Positions 35,971 to 42,715 of a stretch of 64,000 nucleotides of DNA are shown here, one piece after another. The translations under genes and the position numbers were made by a program. Position 1 is the stretch's first letter; each line of letters begins with the position of its first letter. Under the pieces are notes generated by a model, which saw only the letters and a list, made by a program, of their open reading frames with translations, was not told the origin of the DNA and searched no databases. Source of the stretch: Flavobacterium sharifuzzamanii (GTDB taxonomy: Bacteria; Bacteroidota; Bacteroidia; Flavobacteriales; Flavobacteriaceae); NCBI RefSeq assembly GCF_003254585.1, contig NZ_QJGZ01000042.1, forward strand, positions 372,001-436,000, written 5' to 3'.

Positions 35971-36600
35971 TTAATCTTTTTTCTGCACCAAGTATAAACA
36001 TGCAGAAGACACCAGAGCAATTGTTCCAACCGCAATCGTAATTATTTTGCGAGGATATATTTTCTGAACCATTTTTTTAGAAAATAGATCTGTAAAATTC
36101 AGTATAGGATTTTCCTTTTCAGGAACTTCTTTAGACTCTTCATTTTCATTTTTCAACAAAACATTTTCTTCTATGCCATTACTATCAATTTCAACCGTTA
36201 CATCCTTCGCGACATTTTTAATTTGTTTTGCTTCTTCAATTCTACATTTTTCATTGAACTTTTTAAAGGGACGCGGCTGAAAATCGACTAGCACTGCAGC
36301 AAGATTTATGGCGTCAATATTTGTTGGGTCTGTTTCTCCCTTAAAGAAAGTTTCAATAGGCCTAAACTTATCTTTTTGATTTTTAAACTTATTCTTTTGA
36401 GTATAGTCAAAATCTACGCACAGTAAATTTCTAAAAACCTTTAAATCATCTTGAGTCGGGTTGTCTTCAAAGATAAGCCAGCATAAATCGCGGAGTTTTC
36501 CGCGGGAAGGGTGGTACAGAAAATCAAAGTACTCACCGTCTTTTTCAATCTCATATTTAATTTTAATCGCCTTTTTATATTCTTCTAATGTATTGTTCAT
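35971..36600 (-). CDS. Unknown membrane protein, copy 2 of duplicated module
   Basis: The product has 209 residues. Residues 1-125 are homologous to the same region of the gene at 23751-24761 (FDFLYHPSRGKLRDLCW, FRPIETFFKGETDPTNIDAI, AAVLVDFQPRPFKKF). After an acidic linker comes one membrane helix near the C-terminus (IITIAVGTIALVSSACLYLV) and then only four residues, so the outer domain of copy 1 is absent. The shared domain should be cytosolic. It is divergent from the lipoprotein and kinase genes of its module, as in copy 1. Confidence 0.75.
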   Translation of the reverse strand: MNNTLEEYKKAIKIKYEIEKDGEYFDFLYHPSRGKLRDLCWLIFEDNPTQDDLKVFRNLLCVDFDYTQKNKFKNQKDKFRPIETFFKGETDPTNIDAINLAAVLVDFQPRPFKKFNEKCRIEEAKQIKNVAKDVTVEIDSNGIEENVLLKNENEESKEVPEKENPILNFTDLFSKKMVQKIYPRKIITIAVGTIALVSSACLYLVQKKD

Positions 36601-36846
36601 CTTGCTTTTTTAGAAAATTCTTTTGACTCCTTTTTTTTCCATTTTTAACCAAAACTTTTTTATATGCCTTTATTTTCAACCTCTAAATTTTATCATTACG
36701 AGCAATTCAATTTCTATTCCAAATCTATACTATTTCAATATTTTTTTTATTGGTTCACACCCAACTTTTGACAGACTTATTGCATCTATTATAATAAGAG
36801 ATTTGTTTAAAATTAAATAATTCAAACTAGACTTTTACGCTTTTTT

Positions 36847-36929
36847 CTGGGAATTTCTGGGAATCTCAGGAAAACGCGGGAATTCCGGGAATCCCTTACC
36901 AGTTAAGGCCTGAAAGCTCCTTTACTTTG
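36847..36929 (+). promoter_or_regulatory. Tandem repeat operator and promoter, module copy 2
   Basis: Five tandem units with a 9-10 bp period are seen: CTGGGAATTT (36847), CTGGGAATCT (36857), CAGGAAAACG (36867), CGGGAATTC (36877) and CGGGAATCC (36886). TTACTTTG follows at 36922-36929, 27 bases after the last unit. Copy 1 has two CGGAAATCC units at almost the same distance from an identical TTACTTTG. The extra units may give higher-affinity or cooperative binding of a response regulator. Confidence 0.65.
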
Positions 36930-36949
36930 CATCAAGAAATTAGTTCAGG

Positions 36950-36968
36950 TTTTGTCTGCAGACTAAAA
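36950..36968. promoter_or_regulatory. Dyad around CTGCAG in module copy 2
   Basis: TTTTGTCTGCAGACTAAAA is a near-perfect dyad in the position of TTTGATCTGCAGGTCAAA in copy 1 (24891-24908). The flanking arms differ in sequence between the copies while keeping symmetry, which suggests a functional site or RNA stem. Confidence 0.5.
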
Positions 36969-36992
36969 CAATAATGAAAACCAGTTCTAATT

Positions 36993-37127
36993 AAGAGTGT
37001 AAAAAAACTGTAAGACCGAGTTTATTCGGGAAGTATAAATAACGTCTTACTGTTCTACACACTTCACTTCCCAAAATCAATATTGGTATTGTCCCAAAGC
37101 CTCTGGATCATTCCGGACAGCAATACC
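36993..37127 (+). ncRNA. Structured leader RNA with pseudoknot, module copy 2
   Basis: Pairings seen are: stem 1 AAGAGTGTA (36993-37001) with TACACACTT (37056-37064), one mismatch; stem 2 GTAAGAC (37010-37016) with GTCTTAC (37044-37050); stem 3 TTTAT (37021-37025) with ATAAA (37035-37039), closing a nine-base loop. The loop's GGGAAGT (37028-37034) can pair with ACTTCCC (37066-37072). The second hairpin is GGTAT (37085-37089) with ATACC (37123-37127), enclosing TCTGGA/TCCGGA. Compared with copy 1, TCTAT/ATAGA becomes TTTAT/ATAAA and GGCAT/ATGCC becomes GGTAT/ATACC, which are compensating changes. Confidence 0.75.
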
Positions 37128-37155
37128 TATGTCTAATTTCTTAAAAATAAACAAA

Positions 37156-37338
37156 ATGAAAAAACTAATACTATTTATCGCTTTTGCGCTATTGTTCACG
37201 ATATTTTCTTGCACTCCTGATGAGTATGAGACACAAACAGTTAAAAAAACTGAAAAAACTACCCAGCCTTCATACGCTGGAGATGCTAATCCTGATGGTC
37301 CTGGTGATGGGAAGACCCCACCTCCACTAAAACCATAA
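37156..37338 (+). CDS. Tiny lipoprotein, module copy 2
   Basis: The product has 60 residues from the ATG at 37156, the start that gives a proper lipoprotein signal (LILFIAFALLFTIFSCTPD). The mature part is short, first acidic (DEYETQTVKKTEKTT), then Gly/Pro/Asp-rich (DANPDGPGDGKTPPPLKP). It is paralogous in design to the product at 25084-25272. It precedes the kinase gene by 58 bases, with the same hairpin between them. Confidence 0.75.
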   Translation: MKKLILFIAFALLFTIFSCTPDEYETQTVKKTEKTTQPSYAGDANPDGPGDGKTPPPLKP

Positions 37339-37377
37339 GTTAAAATATACCTTTAGTATCTAATTAATTACTATTTT

Positions 37378-37418
37378 CGGGGAAAGTAAATTTTATATGT
37401 TACGGTCCCCGTTTTTTT
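37378..37418 (+). terminator. Terminator-like hairpin enclosing the kinase start codon, copy 2
   Basis: CGGGGA (37378-37383) pairs with TCCCCG (37406-37411), with inner GTAA/TTAC pairing, followed by seven Ts (37412-37418). The kinase ATG (37397) is in the loop. Arrangement and sequence match copy 1 (25321-25359), although the loop is two bases longer. Confidence 0.7.
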
Positions 37419-39142
37419 ATTTTTTCGTACTACTTTTTCTCTTTTCCTGTAATAAAAAAAAGATTAATAATCTTGGAACAGAATCAATACGAAAAGAAGC
37501 TTTAAATCTAAGAGACAAAGCAGATGACAATTTTGCAAAGCAAAATTTAAGTACTGCTTTTTACCAATTCAATAAATCAAAAATACTTTTTGAAACCTTA
37601 AAAGACAGCATCAATATTTCGTATACACTTATACAAATGTCATCTATTCAACAGATCAATGGAGATTATTATGGCAGTAAAGAGACAGTAACCGATGCAT
37701 TATCTTATGTAGAAAAAAGCAAACCCCATTTAGCATGCATAAATAATATATTAGGTATTGCGGACAAGGAACTTTCTCTATATGATGATGCAATAATTTA
37801 TTACAAAAAATCCGTAAACAATTATAAAAGCCCTATTGAAAAACAAATTCCTTTAAATAACATTGCCGCTGTATATATTCAGCAAAAAAAATATAATGAT
37901 GCCATTCTCCTTTTAGATTCTCTTCTAAATAATAGCATATTAAAGGAAAAAAATGAAGCATATAATGAATCCCTAATAAAAGATAACTTAGGATATGCTT
38001 ACTTTAAAAAAGGATTAGATAAAAAAGGATTACAGTTAATGACTGAAGGTCTAAAAATTAGAATCAATACTAAAGATACCTATGGAAGCATTGAAAGCTA
38101 TCTACATCTTGCCGATTATTATGCTAACAAAGATCTTCAAAAATCAGATGAGAATGCTTTTTTAGCTTACAAAGTTGCTACAGCACTAAACAGCATTGAT
38201 GAAAGACTGGAGGCTTTACAAATAATAATTTCAAATGACAATAGTCTCAATACTGCCAAATACACCCAAAAGTATTTCACACTAAACGATAGTATTATTA
38301 AAGTTCGAAATAATTTCAAAAACAAGTCTGCCAAAATTAAATACGACGCCAAAAAAGAAAAAGATGAGAATGAAAAACTTCGTTTAGAAAAAGCTAAAAA
38401 TCAATTATCGCTTCAAAGAGCCAAATACCTAAAAATCGTATCGGCAATTGTTTTTGCTTTTTTAGTCATTCTCATATTCATTTTGATCCGCTATTATAAA
38501 AATAAAAATAAAGCCATCGAATTTAAAACTTCATACAATACAGAAACCCGAATTGCTAAAAAAATCCACGATGAATTGGCAAATGACGTTTTTCAAGTAA
38601 TTGCTTTTGCCGAATCTCAGCCATTATCTGTAGAAAACACAAAAGAGAATCTGCTGCAAAAACTGGATGATATTTACAGCCGTGTACGGGGGATTTCTAG
38701 AGAAAACAATAGTATCGATACTGGCGAAAATTTTACCCACAGCATAAAAGAAATGCTTTCTACCTATAATACGCGAGAGAGAAATATCATGATTACCAAT
38801 TTAGAAAATATAAATTGGGAAGACATTGACGATATCAAAAAGATCACCATCAGCCGAATTTTACAGGAATTAATGGTGAATATGAAAAAACACAGCGAAG
38901 CAAGTATTGTAGTAATACGATTTGATAGTGACCAAAAATCAATTTCGATAAATTATAGGGATAATGGTAAAGGCTGCGAAAAAAGCGTGATTGTAAAAAA
39001 TGGTCTTCAAAACATGTCAAACCGTGTTCTAGCCGTTAACGGTACATTTGATATTGAAACAGAACCAGACAAAGGATTTAAAATAAAAATATCTATGCCA
39101 GAACAAACGCAGATTAAGGTGAAAGAAAAATTCGCATATTAA
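37397..39142 (+). CDS. TPR sensor histidine kinase, lipoprotein type, copy 2
   Basis: The product has 581 residues and is intact. The N-terminus is a lipoprotein signal (FFVLLFLFSCNKKK). TPR-like helix pairs follow (about 30-300, for example AALNSIDERLEALQ and NDNLGYAYFKKGLDKKG). After a coiled coil comes one membrane helix (IVSAIVFAFLVILIFILI), then the HisKA_3-like TRIAKKIHDELANDVF with His391, then HATPase_c (ELMVNMKKHSEA, RDNGKGCE, GLQNMSNRV). The sensor part should be periplasmic. No response regulator gene follows; the next gene is on the other strand. It probably signals through the regulator at 27039. Confidence 0.9.
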   Translation: MLRSPFFYFFVLLFLFSCNKKKINNLGTESIRKEALNLRDKADDNFAKQNLSTAFYQFNKSKILFETLKDSINISYTLIQMSSIQQINGDYYGSKETVTDALSYVEKSKPHLACINNILGIADKELSLYDDAIIYYKKSVNNYKSPIEKQIPLNNIAAVYIQQKKYNDAILLLDSLLNNSILKEKNEAYNESLIKDNLGYAYFKKGLDKKGLQLMTEGLKIRINTKDTYGSIESYLHLADYYANKDLQKSDENAFLAYKVATALNSIDERLEALQIIISNDNSLNTAKYTQKYFTLNDSIIKVRNNFKNKSAKIKYDAKKEKDENEKLRLEKAKNQLSLQRAKYLKIVSAIVFAFLVILIFILIRYYKNKNKAIEFKTSYNTETRIAKKIHDELANDVFQVIAFAESQPLSVENTKENLLQKLDDIYSRVRGISRENNSIDTGENFTHSIKEMLSTYNTRERNIMITNLENINWEDIDDIKKITISRILQELMVNMKKHSEASIVVIRFDSDQKSISINYRDNGKGCEKSVIVKNGLQNMSNRVLAVNGTFDIETEPDKGFKIKISMPEQTQIKVKEKFAY

Positions 39143-39148
39143 AAAAAA

Positions 39149-39171
39149 CCTTTCAGAATTAATCTGAAAGG
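39149..39171 (+). terminator. Intrinsic terminator after kinase copy 2
   Basis: CCTTTCAGA and TCTGAAAGG form a 9-bp stem with a five-base loop, preceded by an A-run and followed by CTTTT. It separates the kinase gene from the convergent nucleotidase gene and could work in both directions. Confidence 0.8.
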
Positions 39172-39212
39172 CTTTTCTCTTCAAAAACAATACTATTATA
39201 ACCTTTTCTAGT

Positions 39213-39746
39213 TTATAATGTTTCGTTTAAAACAGCCACCGCTTCTTTCCAGTTATTTACTCGTAAATGGTGTGTTTTGTTTATATTATGAAAGGCCGTA
39301 AACATAATAGGTTTGCCCATGCAATGATCTAGATTTTTACAGTGATCGTCAATCAGATAATCGGTATTGATAATTCTTTTGCTGCCGCATAAAACTATAT
39401 TTTCCCATTTTATAAAAGGAAAATGCTCTGCAAGCCACGCTACTTTTTCGGCAAGAGAGATTGGAAATTCTGTTGCTGCCGAGACAATAAAAATTTCAAA
39501 ATTCTTTTGGAGTTCTTGCAAACTCTCGACCGCATCTGGCATTACAGGCAGATTTCTAAAAAAATTCCCTTTGTTTAAAATTCCGTGCAAAAGTGCTCTT
39601 TCTTTAAAAGCTTCTTCTTCACTTAATCCTTGAATGCTTTCTTTCGAAAGGTTCATTCCATACTCTTTATTATACTCTTCAATCAATTGGGTTTCTATGT
39701 CCGCTAGCACCCCGTCCATATCGACTGCAATGGTTTTCTTTCTCAT
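39213..39746 (-). CDS. 5'(3')-deoxyribonucleotidase, NT5C family
   Basis: The product has 177 residues and is a HAD-fold hydrolase. Motif 1 is AVDMDGVLADIE (nucleophile and acid/base aspartates), motif 2 is IFIVSAATEFP, and motif 4 is DYLIDDHCKNLD. The NT5C family removes phosphate from deoxynucleoside monophosphates in the cytosol. The gene is divergent from the DeoR-type regulator. The 88-bp shared region contains a strong palindrome, so the regulator may control it. Confidence 0.85.
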   Translation of the reverse strand: MRKKTIAVDMDGVLADIETQLIEEYNKEYGMNLSKESIQGLSEEEAFKERALLHGILNKGNFFRNLPVMPDAVESLQELQKNFEIFIVSAATEFPISLAEKVAWLAEHFPFIKWENIVLCGSKRIINTDYLIDDHCKNLDHCMGKPIMFTAFHNINKTHHLRVNNWKEAVAVLNETL

Positions 39747-39775
39747 GACAATTTTATTTTGCGGTAAAATTATGC

Positions 39776-39820
39776 AAAAATTGCAATATATTGCAATTTT
39801 TAATTTATTTTTGCAATATA
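39776..39820. promoter_or_regulatory. 26-bp palindromic operator plus a third half-site
   Basis: Bases 39776-39801 are a perfect palindrome, AAAAATTGCAATA on each side. A further half-site TTGCAATATA follows at 39811-39820. The array occupies the middle of the divergent region between the nucleotidase and DeoR-type genes. TATTTTTG (39806-39813), 22 bases after the first TTG, could be the regulator's own -7 box. This is the expected layout of a DeoR-type autoregulated divergent promoter. Confidence 0.7.
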
Positions 39821-39834
39821 AAACCGTAAGTAAA

Positions 39835-40584
39835 ATGAAAAAGGAAGAACGTCAAAAGGCAATTTTAGAATATTTATCTAAAGAACACCGTGTTAGCTCT
39901 ATCGAATTAAGCGAATATCTGAGCGTTTCAGAAGATACAATCCGACGCGATTTAAAAGAGCTTTCAGATCAAGGATTATTAAAAGCTGTTCGTGGCGGTG
40001 CGGTAGCTCCTTCTCCGATTCCGCTTCATTATAGAAAAAGAGAAAAACACGATATCGAAAACAAAAAAATTATTGCGCAGAAAGCAATTTCGTATTTGAA
40101 AGACGGGCAAGTTGTTTTTATTGATGGCGGAACCACTTCTCTAGCTTTAGTTGCAAGCTTTCCTTACAATTTAAAATTGACGGTTATTACCAATAGTTTT
40201 CCCATAGCTTCATTGGTTGAGGATTTACCTAATATTGATTTAATTTTTGCTGGCGGAAAAATGTGCAAGACCTCTTTTGCCACTTCGAGTATTGAAACCA
40301 TTGATTTCTTTAGAAATTTTAGAGCAGATATCTTCATTTTAGGAATTTGCAGTATTCACCATGAACGTGGTATTACGGGAATTCTATACGACGATTCTGT
40401 GCTGAAAAAGAATATGATTAAAAACTCCAACTTTGTTATTGCTTTAAGTTCTATCGAAAAAGTCGAAACTGCCGAATCTTATTTTGTCTGCCCAATAAAA
40501 GATATTGATGTTTTGGTAACGAATGTTTCTCCAGATGAGGAAATTTTAAAAGCGTATAAAAATACTGGTTTGACTATTCTATAA
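39835..40584 (+). CDS. DeoR/GlpR family transcriptional regulator
   Basis: The product has 249 residues from the ATG at 39835. A longer frame to 39634 overlaps the nucleotidase gene and crosses the operator, so it is rejected. The N-terminus MKKEERQKAILEYLSKEHRV and SIELSEYLSVSEDTIRRDL form the DeoR helix-turn-helix. The sugar-phosphate sensor domain follows (DGQVVFIDGGTTSLALV, LTVITNSFPIAS, FAGGKM, FILGICSIHHERGIT). It probably represses in the absence of a phosphorylated sugar or nucleoside. A link to deoxyribose-phosphate is suggested by the NT5C neighbour but not shown. Confidence 0.93.
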   Translation: MKKEERQKAILEYLSKEHRVSSIELSEYLSVSEDTIRRDLKELSDQGLLKAVRGGAVAPSPIPLHYRKREKHDIENKKIIAQKAISYLKDGQVVFIDGGTTSLALVASFPYNLKLTVITNSFPIASLVEDLPNIDLIFAGGKMCKTSFATSSIETIDFFRNFRADIFILGICSIHHERGITGILYDDSVLKKNMIKNSNFVIALSSIEKVETAESYFVCPIKDIDVLVTNVSPDEEILKAYKNTGLTIL

Positions 40585-40630
40585 TTTCATAACTTTGATC
40601 TAGACAATGATTTAACATTAATCTAGTGCA

Positions 40631-41440
40631 ATGGAATTCCAATATTTTCTACCATCAGAAATTCTGAAACCTTATATAAAACACTATTATATTTTTGAAT
40701 CAGATTCTGATATAGAATTTCAAGATACTGTTTTTCCTAGTGGCGAAATGGAAATGATTTTTAATCTCGGCGATGGCATTTGGGAATCATTGATTAATGA
40801 AAAATTTCATAAAACACCCAAAATTGAATTGTGGGGACAAATAACAAAACCGCTTGCTATAAAATCAAAAGGCAGACACACTATGTTGGGCATTCGGTTT
40901 TATACCCATTCTGCAGCTTATTTTTTTAATGATGAAGTCGGAATCTTTAATGATCAGATTTTAGATTTAGAAGATGTAATTGGCAAACCTATAACAACAC
41001 TTCATTTACAGCTTTTGGAAACTCCAGAAATTCAAAAGCGAATTGAACTTATCGAATCATTTTTAATCAAAAAATTGATAACGAATGATAGTAAGTCGCA
41101 GAAAATTCAAAAAGTGGCTCATATTCTGTCTAGTTTAGTCCAAAATCCATCAGGAAGCGACATTAATACTATTGCTGCCAAATACGGAATGACGCCTCGT
41201 TATCTTCATAAACTGGTTTTTCAACATACGGGTCTGGCTCCAAAATCCTTTAATAAGATTATCCGTTTTCAGCGCAGTTTAAAACTAATTTCCAACAACG
41301 ATTCTCTTTTAACTTCAATTGCTTACGATTCTGGTTACTTCGATCAATCGCATTTTATAAGAGATTTTAAAGCTTTTACAGGAACTACGCCTACTTCTTA
41401 TCTAGAAAACCTATCTCCAATAAATAATTTAATTATCTAA
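40631..41440 (+). CDS. AraC family transcriptional regulator
   Basis: The product has 269 residues. The N-terminal ligand-type domain contains FLPSEILKPYIKHYYIFES and VFPSGEMEMIFNLGD, as in AraC regulators with the DUF6597-like domain. The C-terminal HTH_18 domain has IAAKYGMTPRYLHKLVFQHTG and SIAYDSGYFDQSHFIRDFKAFTGTTPTSYL. It follows the DeoR-type gene by 47 bases. The following gene, an NTF2-like lipoprotein, may be its target. Confidence 0.92.
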   Translation: MEFQYFLPSEILKPYIKHYYIFESDSDIEFQDTVFPSGEMEMIFNLGDGIWESLINEKFHKTPKIELWGQITKPLAIKSKGRHTMLGIRFYTHSAAYFFNDEVGIFNDQILDLEDVIGKPITTLHLQLLETPEIQKRIELIESFLIKKLITNDSKSQKIQKVAHILSSLVQNPSGSDINTIAAKYGMTPRYLHKLVFQHTGLAPKSFNKIIRFQRSLKLISNNDSLLTSIAYDSGYFDQSHFIRDFKAFTGTTPTSYLENLSPINNLII

Positions 41441-41586
41441 CATCAATATTCAGCCCTACTTCTTAGCAACTTAAAACCTAAAAAAGAACTGTTCCGATTT
41501 GTACAATTTAAACGTTTTTAGTTGCAATACCTTTGATTAAAATAATATCAATTTATTCTTTTAATTAAAAACTAAAAATTTCAATT

Positions 41587-42069
41587 ATGAAAAATTATGC
41601 TCTTGGTACAATCTTAAAATTAATTGTATTTACCATATTATTAAGCAGCTGTGATTCGACATCAAAAAAAGAAACAGCCAATTTAGACGAAGCAAAAAAA
41701 GCAATTCAAGCAAGTAACGCTATTTATTTTAATTCATTTAAAAATAATGATCCGTCAATTTTTATAGATCGTTATGCGGATGATGCTTCAATATTGCTTC
41801 CGAATGCACCACAAATTTATGGGAAAGAAGGCGCTGCCAAATTCTTCAGAAAAGCCTATGACGAATATGGCTTAAGAGGCGGTAAATTTATTACGACAGC
41901 AGTTTATGGCGATGGCGTAGAATATGTGACAGAAGAAGGCTTATGGCAGTCTTTAAACTCAAAAGGCGAACTTATGGATGATGGCAAATTTCTTGTTCTT
42001 TGGAAAAAAACGCCTAAAGGCTGGAAAATGTTTAGAGATTCTTTTAGCAGTAATCGCGAAGCAAAATAA
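41587..42069 (+). CDS. NTF2-like (SnoaL/DUF4440-type) lipoprotein
   Basis: The product has 160 residues with a lipoprotein signal (FTILLSSCDSTSK). The NTF2-like cone fold is indicated by AIQASNAIYFNSFKNNDPSIFIDRYADDASILLPNAP, YGKEGAAKFFRKAYDEYG, and the terminal VLWKKTPKGWKMFRDSF. These exported proteins often bind small molecules, and their function is unknown. It has its own spacer of 146 bases after the AraC gene. Confidence 0.8.
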   Translation: MKNYALGTILKLIVFTILLSSCDSTSKKETANLDEAKKAIQASNAIYFNSFKNNDPSIFIDRYADDASILLPNAPQIYGKEGAAKFFRKAYDEYGLRGGKFITTAVYGDGVEYVTEEGLWQSLNSKGELMDDGKFLVLWKKTPKGWKMFRDSFSSNREAK

Positions 42070-42197
42070 GAATGCTTGTTTAGGGCGCAATTCAATCACA
42101 AATAATAATTTCTATCTTTGTTTTAAACCTAAATTCAGAGTTAAAATCCAAGAAAAATAAAAAAGTAGGTTTTTTCTTTCTTTTTTAAATAAATGCA

Positions 42198-42350
42198 TAT
42201 CTTTGTAAAGTCAAAATACTATACAAGGAGAAATCCGAAACTTAAATTTTTAAGTTAACATAACGAGCCCTCATCCACGTTGAAGGAGCTAGTGATAGCC
42301 CTAATTCCACTCCTTGTAGTGTTTTGACACAACCGAAGATGAGGGCTTCG
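42198..42350 (+). ncRNA. Structured RNA candidate with long stem, pseudoknot and switchable hairpin
   Basis: A TATCTTTG box (42198-42205) is followed at once by GTCAAAATACTATACAAGGAG (42210-42230), pairing with CTCCTTGTAGTGTTTTGAC (42310-42328) except for a two-base bulge and one G-U pair. Inside lie AACTTAAA/TTTAAGTT (42239-42256) and GCTA/TAGC hairpins. AGCCCTCATC (42266-42275), inside the long stem, pairs perfectly with GATGAGGGCT (42338-42347), outside it, forming a pseudoknot. The latter segment can instead form a local CGAAG/CTTCG hairpin (42334-42350). Mutually exclusive folds 20 bases before an ATG suggest a cis-acting switch or a small RNA. Confidence 0.7.
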
Positions 42351-42371
42351 TGCGTTTAAATATTTTCGAAA

Positions 42372-42641
42372 ATGTCAAAAGAAAATCAAAAACCAACACA
42401 TCGTGATGTAATGCCATCCGTAATTAATTTCCTTTCAGACGAATTGTTTGAGGGAGACTACAAAGAACAGCCAATGTATTTGCAGGAAATCTTCGAGCTC
42501 CTCATGCATACAGAGTTTGGCGACGATATCAATTTAAGGCAAAAAATACTGAGCTGTTTAAGAACCAGCCGAAATCTCGCCGAAGCCTTATCGTCATTTT
42601 CAGAGAAACAGATCTATAAGGCTTGCGCTAGTAATAGATAA
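42372..42641 (+). CDS. Unknown 89-residue protein downstream of structured RNA
   Basis: The product has 89 residues, acidic and largely helical, with no signal or membrane segment (TFGDD-like patches, LRQKILSCLRTSRNLAEALSSF). I do not recognise the family. The N-terminal half has PSVINFLSDELFEGDYKEQP. The ATG lies 21 bases after the structured RNA, and the gene ends with its own terminator, so the RNA and protein appear to form one unit. The RNA could control its translation. Confidence 0.65.
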   Translation: MSKENQKPTHRDVMPSVINFLSDELFEGDYKEQPMYLQEIFELLMHTEFGDDINLRQKILSCLRTSRNLAEALSSFSEKQIYKACASNR

Positions 42642-42660
42642 ATTATTTCAATAAAATTAA

Positions 42661-42694
42661 AAACCCTGCAAATTGATATTTGCAGGGTTTTGTT
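42661..42694 (+). terminator. Intrinsic terminator
   Basis: AAACCCTGCAAAT and ATTTGCAGGGTTT form a 13-bp perfect stem with loop TGAT, followed by TGTTTT. It closes the 89-residue gene, and may also serve the convergent gene on the minus strand. Confidence 0.85.
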
Positions 42695-42715
42695 TTAAAA
42701 AAGATGTTCAAATTC

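Noticed and set aside
35853-36041. 62-codon plus-strand frame
   Set aside because: It overlaps the end of the duplicated membrane-protein gene and has low-complexity AT-driven composition.
36623-36820. 65-codon plus-strand frame rich in Ile, Phe and Asn
   Set aside because: It lies in the module control region, has no counterpart in module copy 1, and looks like translated AT-rich spacer.
39634-39834. Extended N-terminus for the DeoR-type regulator
   Set aside because: It would overlap the divergent nucleotidase gene and the palindromic operator; the DeoR motif starts at the ATG at 39835.
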